Shown: positions 1 through 5,446 of the stretch, in pieces | Layout: each line of letters starts with the position of its first letter | Position numbering within the stretch: the first letter of the stretch is position 1 | Origin: Candidatus Roizmanbacteria bacterium CG06_land_8_20_14_3_00_34_14 | Lineage (GTDB): Bacteria; Patescibacteriota; Microgenomatia; UBA1406; GWC2-37-13 | Length of the DNA stretch: 5,476 bases | Direction of reading: 5' to 3' | Assembly: GCA_002779665.1 (NCBI GenBank) | Contig: PEVZ01000039.1 | Location: forward strand, 947-6,422 | Program-made: the position numbers and the translations under genes | Notes under the pieces: generated by a model | Databases searched by the model: none | Told to the model about the DNA's origin: nothing | What the model saw: the letters and a program-made list of their open reading frames with translations, nothing else

Positions 1-48
1 TTCCTTCGCAACCTTAATGGTACTATTTATCTCCTTATCATCAAAACT
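1..48. other. Window-edge segment beyond the methyltransferase, no callable gene
   Basis: These 48 bases follow the methyltransferase stop codon on the minus strand. A perfect AAGGAG lies at 36-31 on that strand, the only strong Shine-Dalgarno-like hexamer I see near a gene boundary here. No ATG, GTG or TTG follows it at normal spacing before the edge. The minus frame continuous with the methyltransferase stays open after its stop to position 1, reading D-D-K-E-I-N-S-T-I-K-V-A-K-E, but has no standard start codon. A plus-strand frame also enters from the left and stops at 55-57. Either a further minus-strand gene begins near or beyond the edge, or a plus-strand gene ends here. The window cannot decide. 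Confidence 0.3.
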
Positions 49-756
49 TTACCTTAATTTCAACTTTATATTTACCACATATCCTCCCGAAAGCAGGGGA
101 AAAATATTTTCAAAAAAATTAATTGTGTTTTCGGCTAACCCTATAAAAAATCTTTTAAATTTTGAACTTTGAAAATACATTTCTGTAAATCTAACGTGAT
201 AGGGGATTATCTTAAATTTCTTTAGGTTGTTTTTTATTGATAAGGCATATAATGTTTTGTAAGAGAATATCTGAATGTGATCTTTGTGACTTGACTCCCG
301 ATCAAAAAAAGCCAGTAGGACGTTTGTCAATGAGGTTGCATTGGGTGTTGTTAATAATAAAGTTTTTCCTGGATATAACTCTTTCAATAACTGCAAAAAC
401 TTAGAGACATCAGGGATATGTTCTATTAGTTCACCGGCGACGATTACATCAACTTTGTTAGCTGAAGCAAAGTATTTATCAAGGTCGTACAAATCCTTTT
501 TTATTATTTTTGATCTTGGTCCGGTTTTTATCTCTGATTTGATCAGGTCAGACGAATCGATCCCGATCACTTTCTTTGCTTTTTTTGATATAAGTCCGTG
601 TAGCCAATAACCATTGTCTTTTTTAGATTTGATCGCAGTTTCATCGTAACACCCGATATCAAGAACTCTCCTATCTTTACATAATTGGGATACATAAGAC
701 AATCTGTCTACGGGCTTCTGGATTCTTATCTTTTCAAGTGGTGTAAACTTCAACAT
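49..756 (-). CDS. Class I SAM-dependent methyltransferase (Methyltransf_11/23-like)
   Basis: This 235-residue protein is probably a soluble cytoplasmic methyltransferase that moves a methyl group from S-adenosylmethionine to an unidentified acceptor. Visible motifs are the SAM-binding VLDIGC at residues 31-36, an acidic end to strand 2 in VIGIDSS (D67), and DVIVAGELIEHIPD at 103-116, the post-motif region typical of the Methyltransf_11/23 group. LLLTTPN at 133-139 is a later core strand. The C-terminal 70 residues are basic and aromatic and probably form the acceptor-binding part. It is the last gene of the four-gene minus-strand group, with its ATG 7 nt after the preceding glycosyltransferase stop. 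Only A/T-rich sequence precedes the ATG, with no Shine-Dalgarno. The context suggests methylation of a glycan or lipid-linked sugar, but this is inference. Fold call is strong; substrate is unknown. Confidence 0.9.
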   Translation of the reverse strand: MLKFTPLEKIRIQKPVDRLSYVSQLCKDRRVLDIGCYDETAIKSKKDNGYWLHGLISKKAKKVIGIDSSDLIKSEIKTGPRSKIIKKDLYDLDKYFASANKVDVIVAGELIEHIPDVSKFLQLLKELYPGKTLLLTTPNATSLTNVLLAFFDRESSHKDHIQIFSYKTLYALSIKNNLKKFKIIPYHVRFTEMYFQSSKFKRFFIGLAENTINFFENIFPLLSGGYVVNIKLKLR

Positions 757-763
757 ATATTTT

Positions 764-1786
764 TTAAAAGAAAAGAATTAAAAATTTTTTATATAAAAGA
801 TAAGGCCAACTAAAAATTATGGGGATTTTATAGATTGGCTTAAAATTTAATGAGTATTCTAGTCTTTTAATATAATTTTTATCAACCGTAAACGGTTTTC
901 TTTTTTTATATCCGGTAATTAATTTTTTAACAACGTCAGCGTAACTGAGAATCTTTTGAAAAAACCAACCGGTAAATAGTGAATAGATCAATACTAATAT
1001 TTCCGTAATAAAAAATGGAACTGCTAAGAAAAGTAATAATTTTAGAGGATAATTTTTTATCAAAATAAGTAGTCTATTTCTTTCACTATGAAACCATTTA
1101 TCTTTGTTTTTTGAGAAATTATACTTATGATACATAACTGACTTTGAAGATAGAAAATTTTTATACCCGGATAAAAATGACCGAATGCTCAGATCCTGAT
1201 CTTCGTTGTACATAAAAAAATCCTCATCAAAAGCTCCTATATTTTCATAAAGCTCTTTTGATATAAGCATACCCGTACCGCTGACCGATAATATCTCCCT
1301 ATCATTTTTTATTGGAATATATTTTTTCATATAATCTTTACAAAAGCCAAAGCCCATCAAATGTACAGCATTACCGACCGTATTGATCCTAGACTTATCT
1401 TGATCAAGCAAAATGACTGGTTGTATCAATCCCACCCTCAAACCTCTATTTTTATGAAAGTTATATGAATTTATTAAATTTGAAACGGTATTTTTTTTAA
1501 GGACCGTATCGGGATTAATAATAAAACATAGTTCAACCCCATCTCTAAAGGCAGTTTCAAGAAGAAGGTTATTTCCTTTTGCATAACCGTTATTTATTTT
1601 CAGGTCTCTAATCTTAACTTTTGGATAATTTATCTTTATAAAAGATATCGAACCGTCTTTTGATCCATTATCTCCAAAATAGATAGAGATATTTTTATAT
1701 TCCTGAGCTATAAGACTATCAAAACATTCTTTGAGATATCCAAGACTATTAAGGCCTAATATTAAAACCCCGACTTTTTGGCTCAT
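764..1786 (-). CDS. GT2 family glycosyltransferase (WbbL/COG1216-like), membrane-associated C-terminus
   Basis: This 340-residue inverting GT-A glycosyltransferase probably transfers a sugar from a nucleotide-sugar donor to a growing surface glycan at the cytoplasmic face of the membrane. Visible landmarks are the first Rossmann strand VGVLILGLNS (5-14), the nucleotide-binding DNGSKDGS (39-46), NNGYAKGNN (65-73), the metal-site NPDT (91-94, the DxD equivalent), SGTGMLI (169-175), and the acceptor/catalytic segment GAFDEDFFMYNEDQD (184-198), whose E195-D196 pair matches the usual ED motif of rhamnosyltransferase-like GT2 enzymes. A hydrophobic stretch at about 248-275 and an aromatic C-terminal tail suggest membrane attachment. 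The ATG lies 3 nt after the DUF2304 stop, so the genes are probably co-transcribed. No Shine-Dalgarno is visible. Donor and acceptor sugars cannot be assigned; a rhamnosyltransferase role is only one possibility. Confidence 0.92.
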   Translation of the reverse strand: MSQKVGVLILGLNSLGYLKECFDSLIAQEYKNISIYFGDNGSKDGSISFIKINYPKVKIRDLKINNGYAKGNNLLLETAFRDGVELCFIINPDTVLKKNTVSNLINSYNFHKNRGLRVGLIQPVILLDQDKSRINTVGNAVHLMGFGFCKDYMKKYIPIKNDREILSVSGTGMLISKELYENIGAFDEDFFMYNEDQDLSIRSFLSGYKNFLSSKSVMYHKYNFSKNKDKWFHSERNRLLILIKNYPLKLLLFLAVPFFITEILVLIYSLFTGWFFQKILSYADVVKKLITGYKKRKPFTVDKNYIKRLEYSLNFKPIYKIPIIFSWPYLLYKKFLILFF

Positions 1787-1789
1787 ATT

Positions 1790-2092
1790 TTATTTCAAAT
1801 CTTTTAAAGCTTCTTTTCGGATTATCTCTGTCAGTAGACGTTCATTTTTTTCAAGAATGGATAGGAGTCTGAATAAAATAAAAAATACAACTATAAATCC
1901 GAAAAATATTAAGGTATTTGAATTATGAATTGGAAATAAAGCAATATATGAAATCCCACCCCATATAAAGATAGTTGCAACCAATTTAAACACTGATTGA
2001 TTTTGTTCTTTCCTGATAAATCTGACTATTCTTTCTCCAATTAAATAGAAAGTAAATAATAAAAGAAGTATAGATAGAAAAGTGATACTCAT
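1790..2092 (-). CDS. DUF2304 family small membrane protein
   Basis: This 100-residue protein has three predicted membrane helices (about 3-19, 34-52 and 58-76) followed by a charged, probably helical or coiled-coil tail (77-98, with ILEKNERLLTEIIRKEAL). This layout, and the tail in particular, matches the DUF2304 family. Such proteins are often encoded beside DPM1-like GT2 genes, as here; their biochemical role is not established to my knowledge. I infer a membrane anchor or partner for the upstream GT2, which lacks clear membrane helices. I chose the ATG at 2092-2090, separated by 1 nt from the upstream TGA (TGATATG), which allows translational coupling. A TTG three codons earlier (2101) would add three residues and overlap the upstream gene by 8 nt, but has no better ribosome site. 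Confidence 0.85.
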   Translation of the reverse strand: MSITFLSILLLLFTFYLIGERIVRFIRKEQNQSVFKLVATIFIWGGISYIALFPIHNSNTLIFFGFIVVFFILFRLLSILEKNERLLTEIIRKEALKDLK

Positions 2093-2093
2093 A

Positions 2094-2774
2094 TCATCCA
2101 AATAATACTAATTTAATGATCATTTTTACAGCGCTGACAAATGACTGTTTATTTCTTTTTTTTTGGTCATAATCACTGTAACGGACATCAATTATTTTTT
2201 CTGACCATTTTAATTTATTCCTAACTATCTCACGGACAATCTCTGTCTCAAATTCATAATGATCATTATTAGTTTGGATAAGATCTACGGCTTTTTTATT
2301 ATACGCGCGAAAACCGGATTGACTATCATTCACCCAAAGTCCATAAAACATCCAAGTAAAAATATTGCCTATATAGTTTCCAAAAGCTTTAAAGCGGGGG
2401 ATATGACGCTTTTTAAAATCGCGTATTCCAAGAACGACATCATATCCTTTTTTTATCTCTTCGACCATTTTTTTTATGTCTTTGGGATTATGTTGGCCGT
2501 CGCTATCCAAAGTGACAACGACCTTTGAATTTAATATTTTAGCCGCTTCAAGCCCGGTTTTGACAGCCGATCCCTTTCCTCTGTTTATGCTATGACGTAA
2601 AATAATTACTCCGGTTTTTTTTAATTCGTCATATGTATTATCAGTTGAACCGTCATCAACTGCTAAAATTTTTTTCCAACCCTCTTTCTGAATTGATCTG
2701 ATAACAGAAAAAATCACCTTAGATTCGTTAAATACAGGCAGAAGAATTAATATTTGATTATTTGTGAGTTTCAT
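2094..2774 (-). CDS. DPM1-like GT2 glycosyltransferase (polyprenol-phosphate sugar synthase type)
   Basis: This 226-residue GT-A enzyme resembles dolichol/polyprenol-phosphate mannosyl- or glucosyltransferases, which load a sugar from a nucleotide donor onto a polyprenyl phosphate at the cytoplasmic face. Numbered from the chosen ATG, it shows LLPVFNES (11-18), the nucleotide-binding VDDGSTD (39-45), RGKGSAVKTGL (65-75), the metal-binding DSDGQH (D90, D92), and DSQSGFRAYN (150-159) followed by YEFETEIV (173-180), both typical of the DPM-like group. Length matches single-domain members without C-terminal membrane helices. The frame extends upstream to an ATG at 2846, but those residues (…SMDSRLRGND…) are encoded by the palindromic repeat, so I reject that start. 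ATGs at 2783 and 2774 are both possible; 2774 directly precedes conserved sequence. It is first in the minus operon and adjoins DUF2304. The sugar is unknown. Confidence 0.92.
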   Translation of the reverse strand: MKLTNNQILILLPVFNESKVIFSVIRSIQKEGWKKILAVDDGSTDNTYDELKKTGVIILRHSINRGKGSAVKTGLEAAKILNSKVVVTLDSDGQHNPKDIKKMVEEIKKGYDVVLGIRDFKKRHIPRFKAFGNYIGNIFTWMFYGLWVNDSQSGFRAYNKKAVDLIQTNNDHYEFETEIVREIVRNKLKWSEKIIDVRYSDYDQKKRNKQSFVSAVKMIIKLVLFG

Positions 2775-2781
2775 TGAAACC

Positions 2782-2787
2782 ATTATA
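2782..2787 (-). promoter_or_regulatory. Candidate -10 box for the minus-strand operon (possibly leaderless)
   Basis: A perfect TATAAT reads on the minus strand from 2787 to 2782, just outside the palindromic element. Normal -10 to start spacing puts transcription initiation at about 2775-2774, on the first base of the chosen ATG or one base before it. That would give a leaderless mRNA, which fits the lack of a Shine-Dalgarno site. No good -35 hexamer lies 16-18 nt upstream; the repeat's ATGACA is only 7 nt away. TATAAT occurs often by chance in AT-rich DNA, so this is tentative. Confidence 0.35.
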
Positions 2788-2795
2788 ACGTATGT

Positions 2796-2855
2796 GTCAT
2801 TCCCGCGGAGGCGGGAATCCATACTTTCCTGGATCCCCGTTTTCACGGGGATGAC
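2796..2855. repeat. 60-bp compound palindromic repeat (two dRS3-like hairpins)
   Basis: Two inverted 26-bp arms (2796-2821 and 2830-2855) flank an 8-nt spacer and agree at 20 of 26 positions when one is reverse-complemented. Each arm contains its own 20-nt hairpin, at 2799-2818 and 2833-2852, with an 8-bp stem and a 4-nt loop. The element begins GTCAT and ends ATGAC. The left core fits ATTCCCNNNNNNNNGGGAAT, the pattern described for neisserial dRS3 repeats; similar sequences occur in many bacteria, where read-through gives SRLRGND-type peptides. It has no coding capacity and no visible target-site duplication. It fills most of the divergent intergenic region. REP- or MITE-like mobility is inference. 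Confidence 0.88.
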
Positions 2856-2880
2856 AATTCTTAATTAGAGACTATATAAT
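2851..2880 (+). promoter_or_regulatory. Candidate sigma70-type promoter for the DUF2142-GT4 pair
   Basis: ATGACA at 2851-2856 matches the -35 consensus TTGACA at five of six positions, and a perfect TATAAT lies at 2875-2880, with an 18-nt spacer. Initiation would fall near 2887, only about 5 nt before the ATG at 2892. This predicts a nearly leaderless transcript, consistent with the absence of a Shine-Dalgarno. The first five bases of the -35 box belong to the right end of the palindromic repeat, so the element seems to be part of the promoter. Confidence 0.55.
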
Positions 2881-2891
2881 ATCTCTATTCT

Positions 2892-4247
2892 ATGCCAAAC
2901 AAGACATTAACTAAATTAGTGTTGTATCTTCTAATCCCTATCCAACTTCTAATCTTCACCTTCTTAGTTCCGCCATTTCAAAAGCCGGACGAGCAAACTC
3001 ACTTTGAACAATCTTTAATAATCAGCAAAGGATTTTTATCCTGTCAAAAAAAATCTAATAACACGATTCCAATTGAGAAGAAATATATTAGTTTTATTAA
3101 AACTCCTTATCTGGATCTACTTACTCATGGGGAATCAAAACTTCCTGTGTCAATATTTTTGGATGATTTATTTTCTAATATACAAGATAATAAAAAAATT
3201 AACTTTAACATTGATCATCTTTGTAGTTTCCCAATCGTATCATATCTGCCACAAGCCTTTATATTAACAGTCAGCTCGATATTAAATCTTAATCCTATCA
3301 TCTCTTTATATTTAGGAAGATTACTCATGAGCTTCATTGGATATGTTTGGTTCTTATATTTATTTAGGAAAATTGCTAAAAATTATAAATTAATCCTTCT
3401 TTTTACTTTTGTCCTTCCAATGACTTTGCATCAAATTTCCTCATTTAGTTATGACGTGGCCCACATCATGTTCGGGTTAACTTTTTTTGTACTAATAGTG
3501 TCATTCCCTCGAAAGAGGGAATCCAGTCAAAAATTACATTATTTCAAATTATTCCTTATATTATTATTATTCCTATTAAGTAAAAAGCTTGGCTATGAAG
3601 CGTTTTTCTTATTGATCTTCCTCATTCCATTTGAGATTAAGCCGGTAATAATTTCTATCTTGATATTTTTACCTTTTTATCTGTTGTCAAAGACATCAGG
3701 AGTTCATGATCTTTCATATTTTTCAAATAATCAAATTTTTGACCCTTTACGTCAGCTAAATTTCTTACTTTCAAATCCAATGAATATCATTAAAGTATTA
3801 ATTGTCACCACAGTCCAGCGTTTTGGTTTTTATTTACAAAGCCTTATCGGGATCTTTGGCTGGCTGGAGTACGGATTAGATCCACTAAGTTATTTGTTAT
3901 ACGGACTATTTTTTATTTATGTAATTGTAGAGACGAGGCATACCTTGTCACTACATAAAAACAAAACAATATTATTGTCTTTAACATTAATAATTTCATA
4001 TATTTTTATTATTCTTTTGGGTTTTGTTTTTTATACAGTTAAAGGAACTCTTATTTCGGGAGGGATCCAGGGAAGATACTTTATTCCTTTCGTTCCATTC
4101 ATAATTTTATTAATTACTCAGTTTACTCAAAAAATAAACTGGCCAAAAATAAAGATGGGGAATAATGTCAAAAACATTTTCTCTATATTAATAATCATAT
4201 ATCTTATGACAGCAACGTTTTATTCGGTATTTAAGCGATATTATTGA
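2892..4247 (+). CDS. DUF2142 family polytopic membrane protein
   Basis: This 451-residue integral membrane protein has roughly 11-13 hydrophobic segments, the first at 9-27. Three signatures of DUF2142 are visible: PPFQKPDEQTHF (27-38) after the first helix, GIFGWLEYGLD (320-330), and GIQGRYFIPFVP (391-402). The extended loop at about 28-112 between the first helices would be extracytoplasmic, and its acidic PDE motif resembles the catalytic loop position of GT-C enzymes. DUF2142 genes are commonly found in surface polysaccharide clusters; the reaction is not established to my knowledge, and a lipid-linked sugar transferase role is inference. Residues 204-212 (SFPRKRESS) are encoded by a copy of the palindromic repeat, lying in a basic, presumably cytoplasmic loop. 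The ATG has no Shine-Dalgarno. Termination is TGA followed directly by in-frame TAA; the GT4 gene starts 12 nt later. Confidence 0.87.
   Translation: MPNKTLTKLVLYLLIPIQLLIFTFLVPPFQKPDEQTHFEQSLIISKGFLSCQKKSNNTIPIEKKYISFIKTPYLDLLTHGESKLPVSIFLDDLFSNIQDNKKINFNIDHLCSFPIVSYLPQAFILTVSSILNLNPIISLYLGRLLMSFIGYVWFLYLFRKIAKNYKLILLFTFVLPMTLHQISSFSYDVAHIMFGLTFFVLIVSFPRKRESSQKLHYFKLFLILLLFLLSKKLGYEAFFLLIFLIPFEIKPVIISILIFLPFYLLSKTSGVHDLSYFSNNQIFDPLRQLNFLLSNPMNIIKVLIVTTVQRFGFYLQSLIGIFGWLEYGLDPLSYLLYGLFFIYVIVETRHTLSLHKNKTILLSLTLIISYIFIILLGFVFYTVKGTLISGGIQGRYFIPFVPFIILLITQFTQKINWPKIKMGNNVKNIFSILIIIYLMTATFYSVFKRYY
3500..3526. repeat. Single dRS3-like palindrome arm inside the DUF2142 gene
   Basis: This 27-bp segment is one arm of the same repeat family as the intergenic element. 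It matches the left arm at 22 of 26 positions and contains the 20-nt palindrome at 3503-3522, an 8-bp stem with a GAAA loop that fits ATTCCCNNNNNNNNGGGAAT. Its length is nine codons, so the reading frame is kept, and it supplies most of SFPRKRESS (residues 204-212) between two membrane helices. No second arm is seen nearby. Confidence 0.85.
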
Positions 4248-4259
4248 TAAAATTAGACT

Positions 4260-5423
4260 ATGAAAATTGGAATTGATATTACAATGCTCGTTTACGCCGG
4301 GTCGGGCGTAGCCAACTATACTTTTAATCTTGTTAAAACTCTTCTTGAAATAGATAAAAAAAACGAATATCGACTTTTTTATTCAAGTTTTCGTCGCCCT
4401 AAAAATTTTTATTACCTTGATCAGTTAAAGAAGCTTGGAGGCAAAATATACGATTTTCCTTTTCCACCGTCGTTACTTAAAATTATTTGGGGGAAGTTCA
4501 ATATTATTCCAATTGAATTATTTACCGGAAAAGTCGACGTCTTTTTCTTCTCCGATTTTTTGCGCCCGCCACTTCTCAAAGGGACAAAAGGATTGACAAC
4601 CGTTCACGACCTGACCTGGAAACTTTTCCCTGAATATCATACCAAGGACGTCATCGAAGCCCATCAAAAAAAGTTGGAAAAAACAATCGAATTTGGCGAT
4701 ACGATAATCGTTGACTCAGAAAATACAAAGAATGATTTATTAAAACTTTATCCGCAAACAAAACCTAACAAAATCAACGTAATCTACCCCGGCATCGGAA
4801 ACGAATTCAAACCAAATGATAATAAGCAAAAATTAACAGATATTCTAAAAAAATATAATACTATTGCTACTAATCACTATTCACTAGCCACTAATCACTA
4901 TCTTCTCTACGTCGGCGCCATCGAACCCCGCAAAAATCTTACTCTTGCTACCGAAATTTTTAGTCAACTTATTAAGACTACAAACGACAACCTACCAACT
5001 ACAACCTTACAATTTATAATCGTCGGCCGGGCCGGGTGGAAAAATGAAGACGTGTTTAGGTCGATCAAACAGTTAGGTCTCGAAGATCGGGTTATATTTA
5101 CCGGTTTTGTCGAAGATGAAGACCTGCCATATCTATATAGAGGTGCTCGATTGACCGTCTATCTTTCATCCTATGAAGGTTTCGGGTTACCGCCAATAGA
5201 ATCTTTAGCCTGCGGTACACCGGTGATTGCCGGTGATAACTCTTCGATGCGGGAAACAATCGATAAAAAATTTTTAGTCGATGTGACGGATAAAAATAAA
5301 ATTTTAGAAAAAATGAAGTATCTACTTAGTAATAAAACAAATACAAACTCTAACGAAATTCAAGAAAGGTTTGATTGGAGGGTATCTGCAAGAAAATTTC
5401 TGAAAATAATTAATGATTTGTAA
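4260..5423 (+). CDS. GT4 family glycosyltransferase (GT-B fold)
   Basis: This 387-residue retaining GT-B glycosyltransferase probably adds a sugar from a nucleotide-sugar donor to a glycan intermediate in the cytoplasm. The N-terminal acceptor domain begins MKIGIDITML and has the glycine-rich loop GSGVANYT (14-21), TTVHDLTW with H116 (113-120), and VDSENTKNDL (151-160). The C-terminal donor domain starts near LLYVGAIEPRKN (215-226, R224/K225 expected at the phosphate site), then GFVEDEDLPYLY (282-293), the EX7E motif EGFGLPPIE with E306 and E314, and CGTPVIAGDNSSMRE (318-332). All key residues are present and the length is normal. The interdomain linker contains an ATNHYSL/ATNHYLL duplication (203-216) from a DNA tandem repeat, and a second low-complexity stretch lies near 239-250. 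It begins 12 nt after the DUF2142 stop without a Shine-Dalgarno, so the two are probably co-transcribed. Mannosyltransferase is a common annotation for relatives; the sugar here is unknown. Confidence 0.94.
   Translation: MKIGIDITMLVYAGSGVANYTFNLVKTLLEIDKKNEYRLFYSSFRRPKNFYYLDQLKKLGGKIYDFPFPPSLLKIIWGKFNIIPIELFTGKVDVFFFSDFLRPPLLKGTKGLTTVHDLTWKLFPEYHTKDVIEAHQKKLEKTIEFGDTIIVDSENTKNDLLKLYPQTKPNKINVIYPGIGNEFKPNDNKQKLTDILKKYNTIATNHYSLATNHYLLYVGAIEPRKNLTLATEIFSQLIKTTNDNLPTTTLQFIIVGRAGWKNEDVFRSIKQLGLEDRVIFTGFVEDEDLPYLYRGARLTVYLSSYEGFGLPPIESLACGTPVIAGDNSSMRETIDKKFLVDVTDKNKILEKMKYLLSNKTNTNSNEIQERFDWRVSARKFLKIINDL
4868..4902 (+). repeat. Heptanucleotide tandem repeat, five units, inside the GT4 gene
   Basis: Five consecutive 7-nt units follow the pattern YACTANN: all five have ACTA in the same register, and four of five begin CACTA. 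Because three units equal 21 nt or seven codons, the protein shows a seven-residue repeat (ATNHYSL then ATNHYLL, residues 203-216). The tract lies in the linker between the two Rossmann domains, just before the strand LLYVG, where length change should be tolerated. The full tract of 35 nt is not a multiple of three, so single-unit gain or loss would shift the frame. Confidence 0.75.
4977..5004 (+). repeat. Degenerate heptanucleotide repeat in the GT4 gene
   Basis: Four 7-nt units resemble ACTACAA. The first and fourth are exact, the second has one change (ACGACAA) and the third two (CCTACCA). The tract encodes part of the low-complexity stretch KTTNDNLPTTTL (residues 239-250) in a surface loop before the strand FIIVG. 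It shares an ACTA core and 7-nt period with the tract about 75 bp upstream but is much less regular, so it may be chance or an old, decayed expansion. Confidence 0.4.
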
Positions 5424-5443
5424 GGAACAAAAATATTTGTTCC
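5424..5443 (+). terminator. Hairpin directly after the GT4 stop codon, possible weak terminator
   Basis: GGAACAAA at 5424-5431 pairs perfectly with TTTGTTCC at 5436-5443 around the loop AATA, giving an 8-bp stem that starts on the base after the TAA stop. The stem is AT-rich and no U-tract follows, so it does not meet the usual intrinsic-terminator pattern. It could instead protect the mRNA 3' end or be incidental. Its position at the end of the two-gene unit is the main argument for function. Confidence 0.35.
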
Positions 5444-5446
5444 CTA

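Noticed and set aside
341..610. Plus-strand open frame of 89 codons
   Set aside because: It lies wholly antisense to the methyltransferase, across its SAM-binding core, and its translation shows no recognisable domain; a shadow frame.
1731..1928. Plus-strand open frame of 65 codons spanning the GT2/DUF2304 junction
   Set aside because: Antisense to two well-supported genes, with no motif of its own.
2090..2101. TTG at 2101 as the start of the DUF2304 gene
   Set aside because: It adds only three residues, overlaps the upstream gene by 8 nt and has no ribosome site; the ATG at 2092 directly after the upstream TGA is simpler.
2259..2528. Plus-strand open frame of 89 codons
   Set aside because: Antisense to the DPM1-like gene through its DxD and SGFR regions; the openness is explained by the coding strand.
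2796..2855. The compound palindrome as a bidirectional intrinsic terminator
   Set aside because: Neither hairpin is followed by a T-tract, and the flanking genes point away from it, so no transcript from either operon needs to end here.
3073..3267. Plus-strand open frame of 64 codons in another frame of the DUF2142 gene
   Set aside because: Nested inside a strongly supported gene; its hydrophobic look comes from the T-rich codons of the host frame.
2796..3526. Three palindromic units considered as a CRISPR-like array
   Set aside because: Units are imperfect, in both orientations, unevenly spaced (8 nt, then about 640 nt) and one is within a gene; there are no regular spacers or cas genes.
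2094..4247. UGA recoding to glycine as in Absconditabacteria/Gracilibacteria
   Set aside because: No gene contains an in-frame TGA, and TGA ends both the DPM1-like and DUF2142 genes at sensible lengths with the next gene starting immediately.
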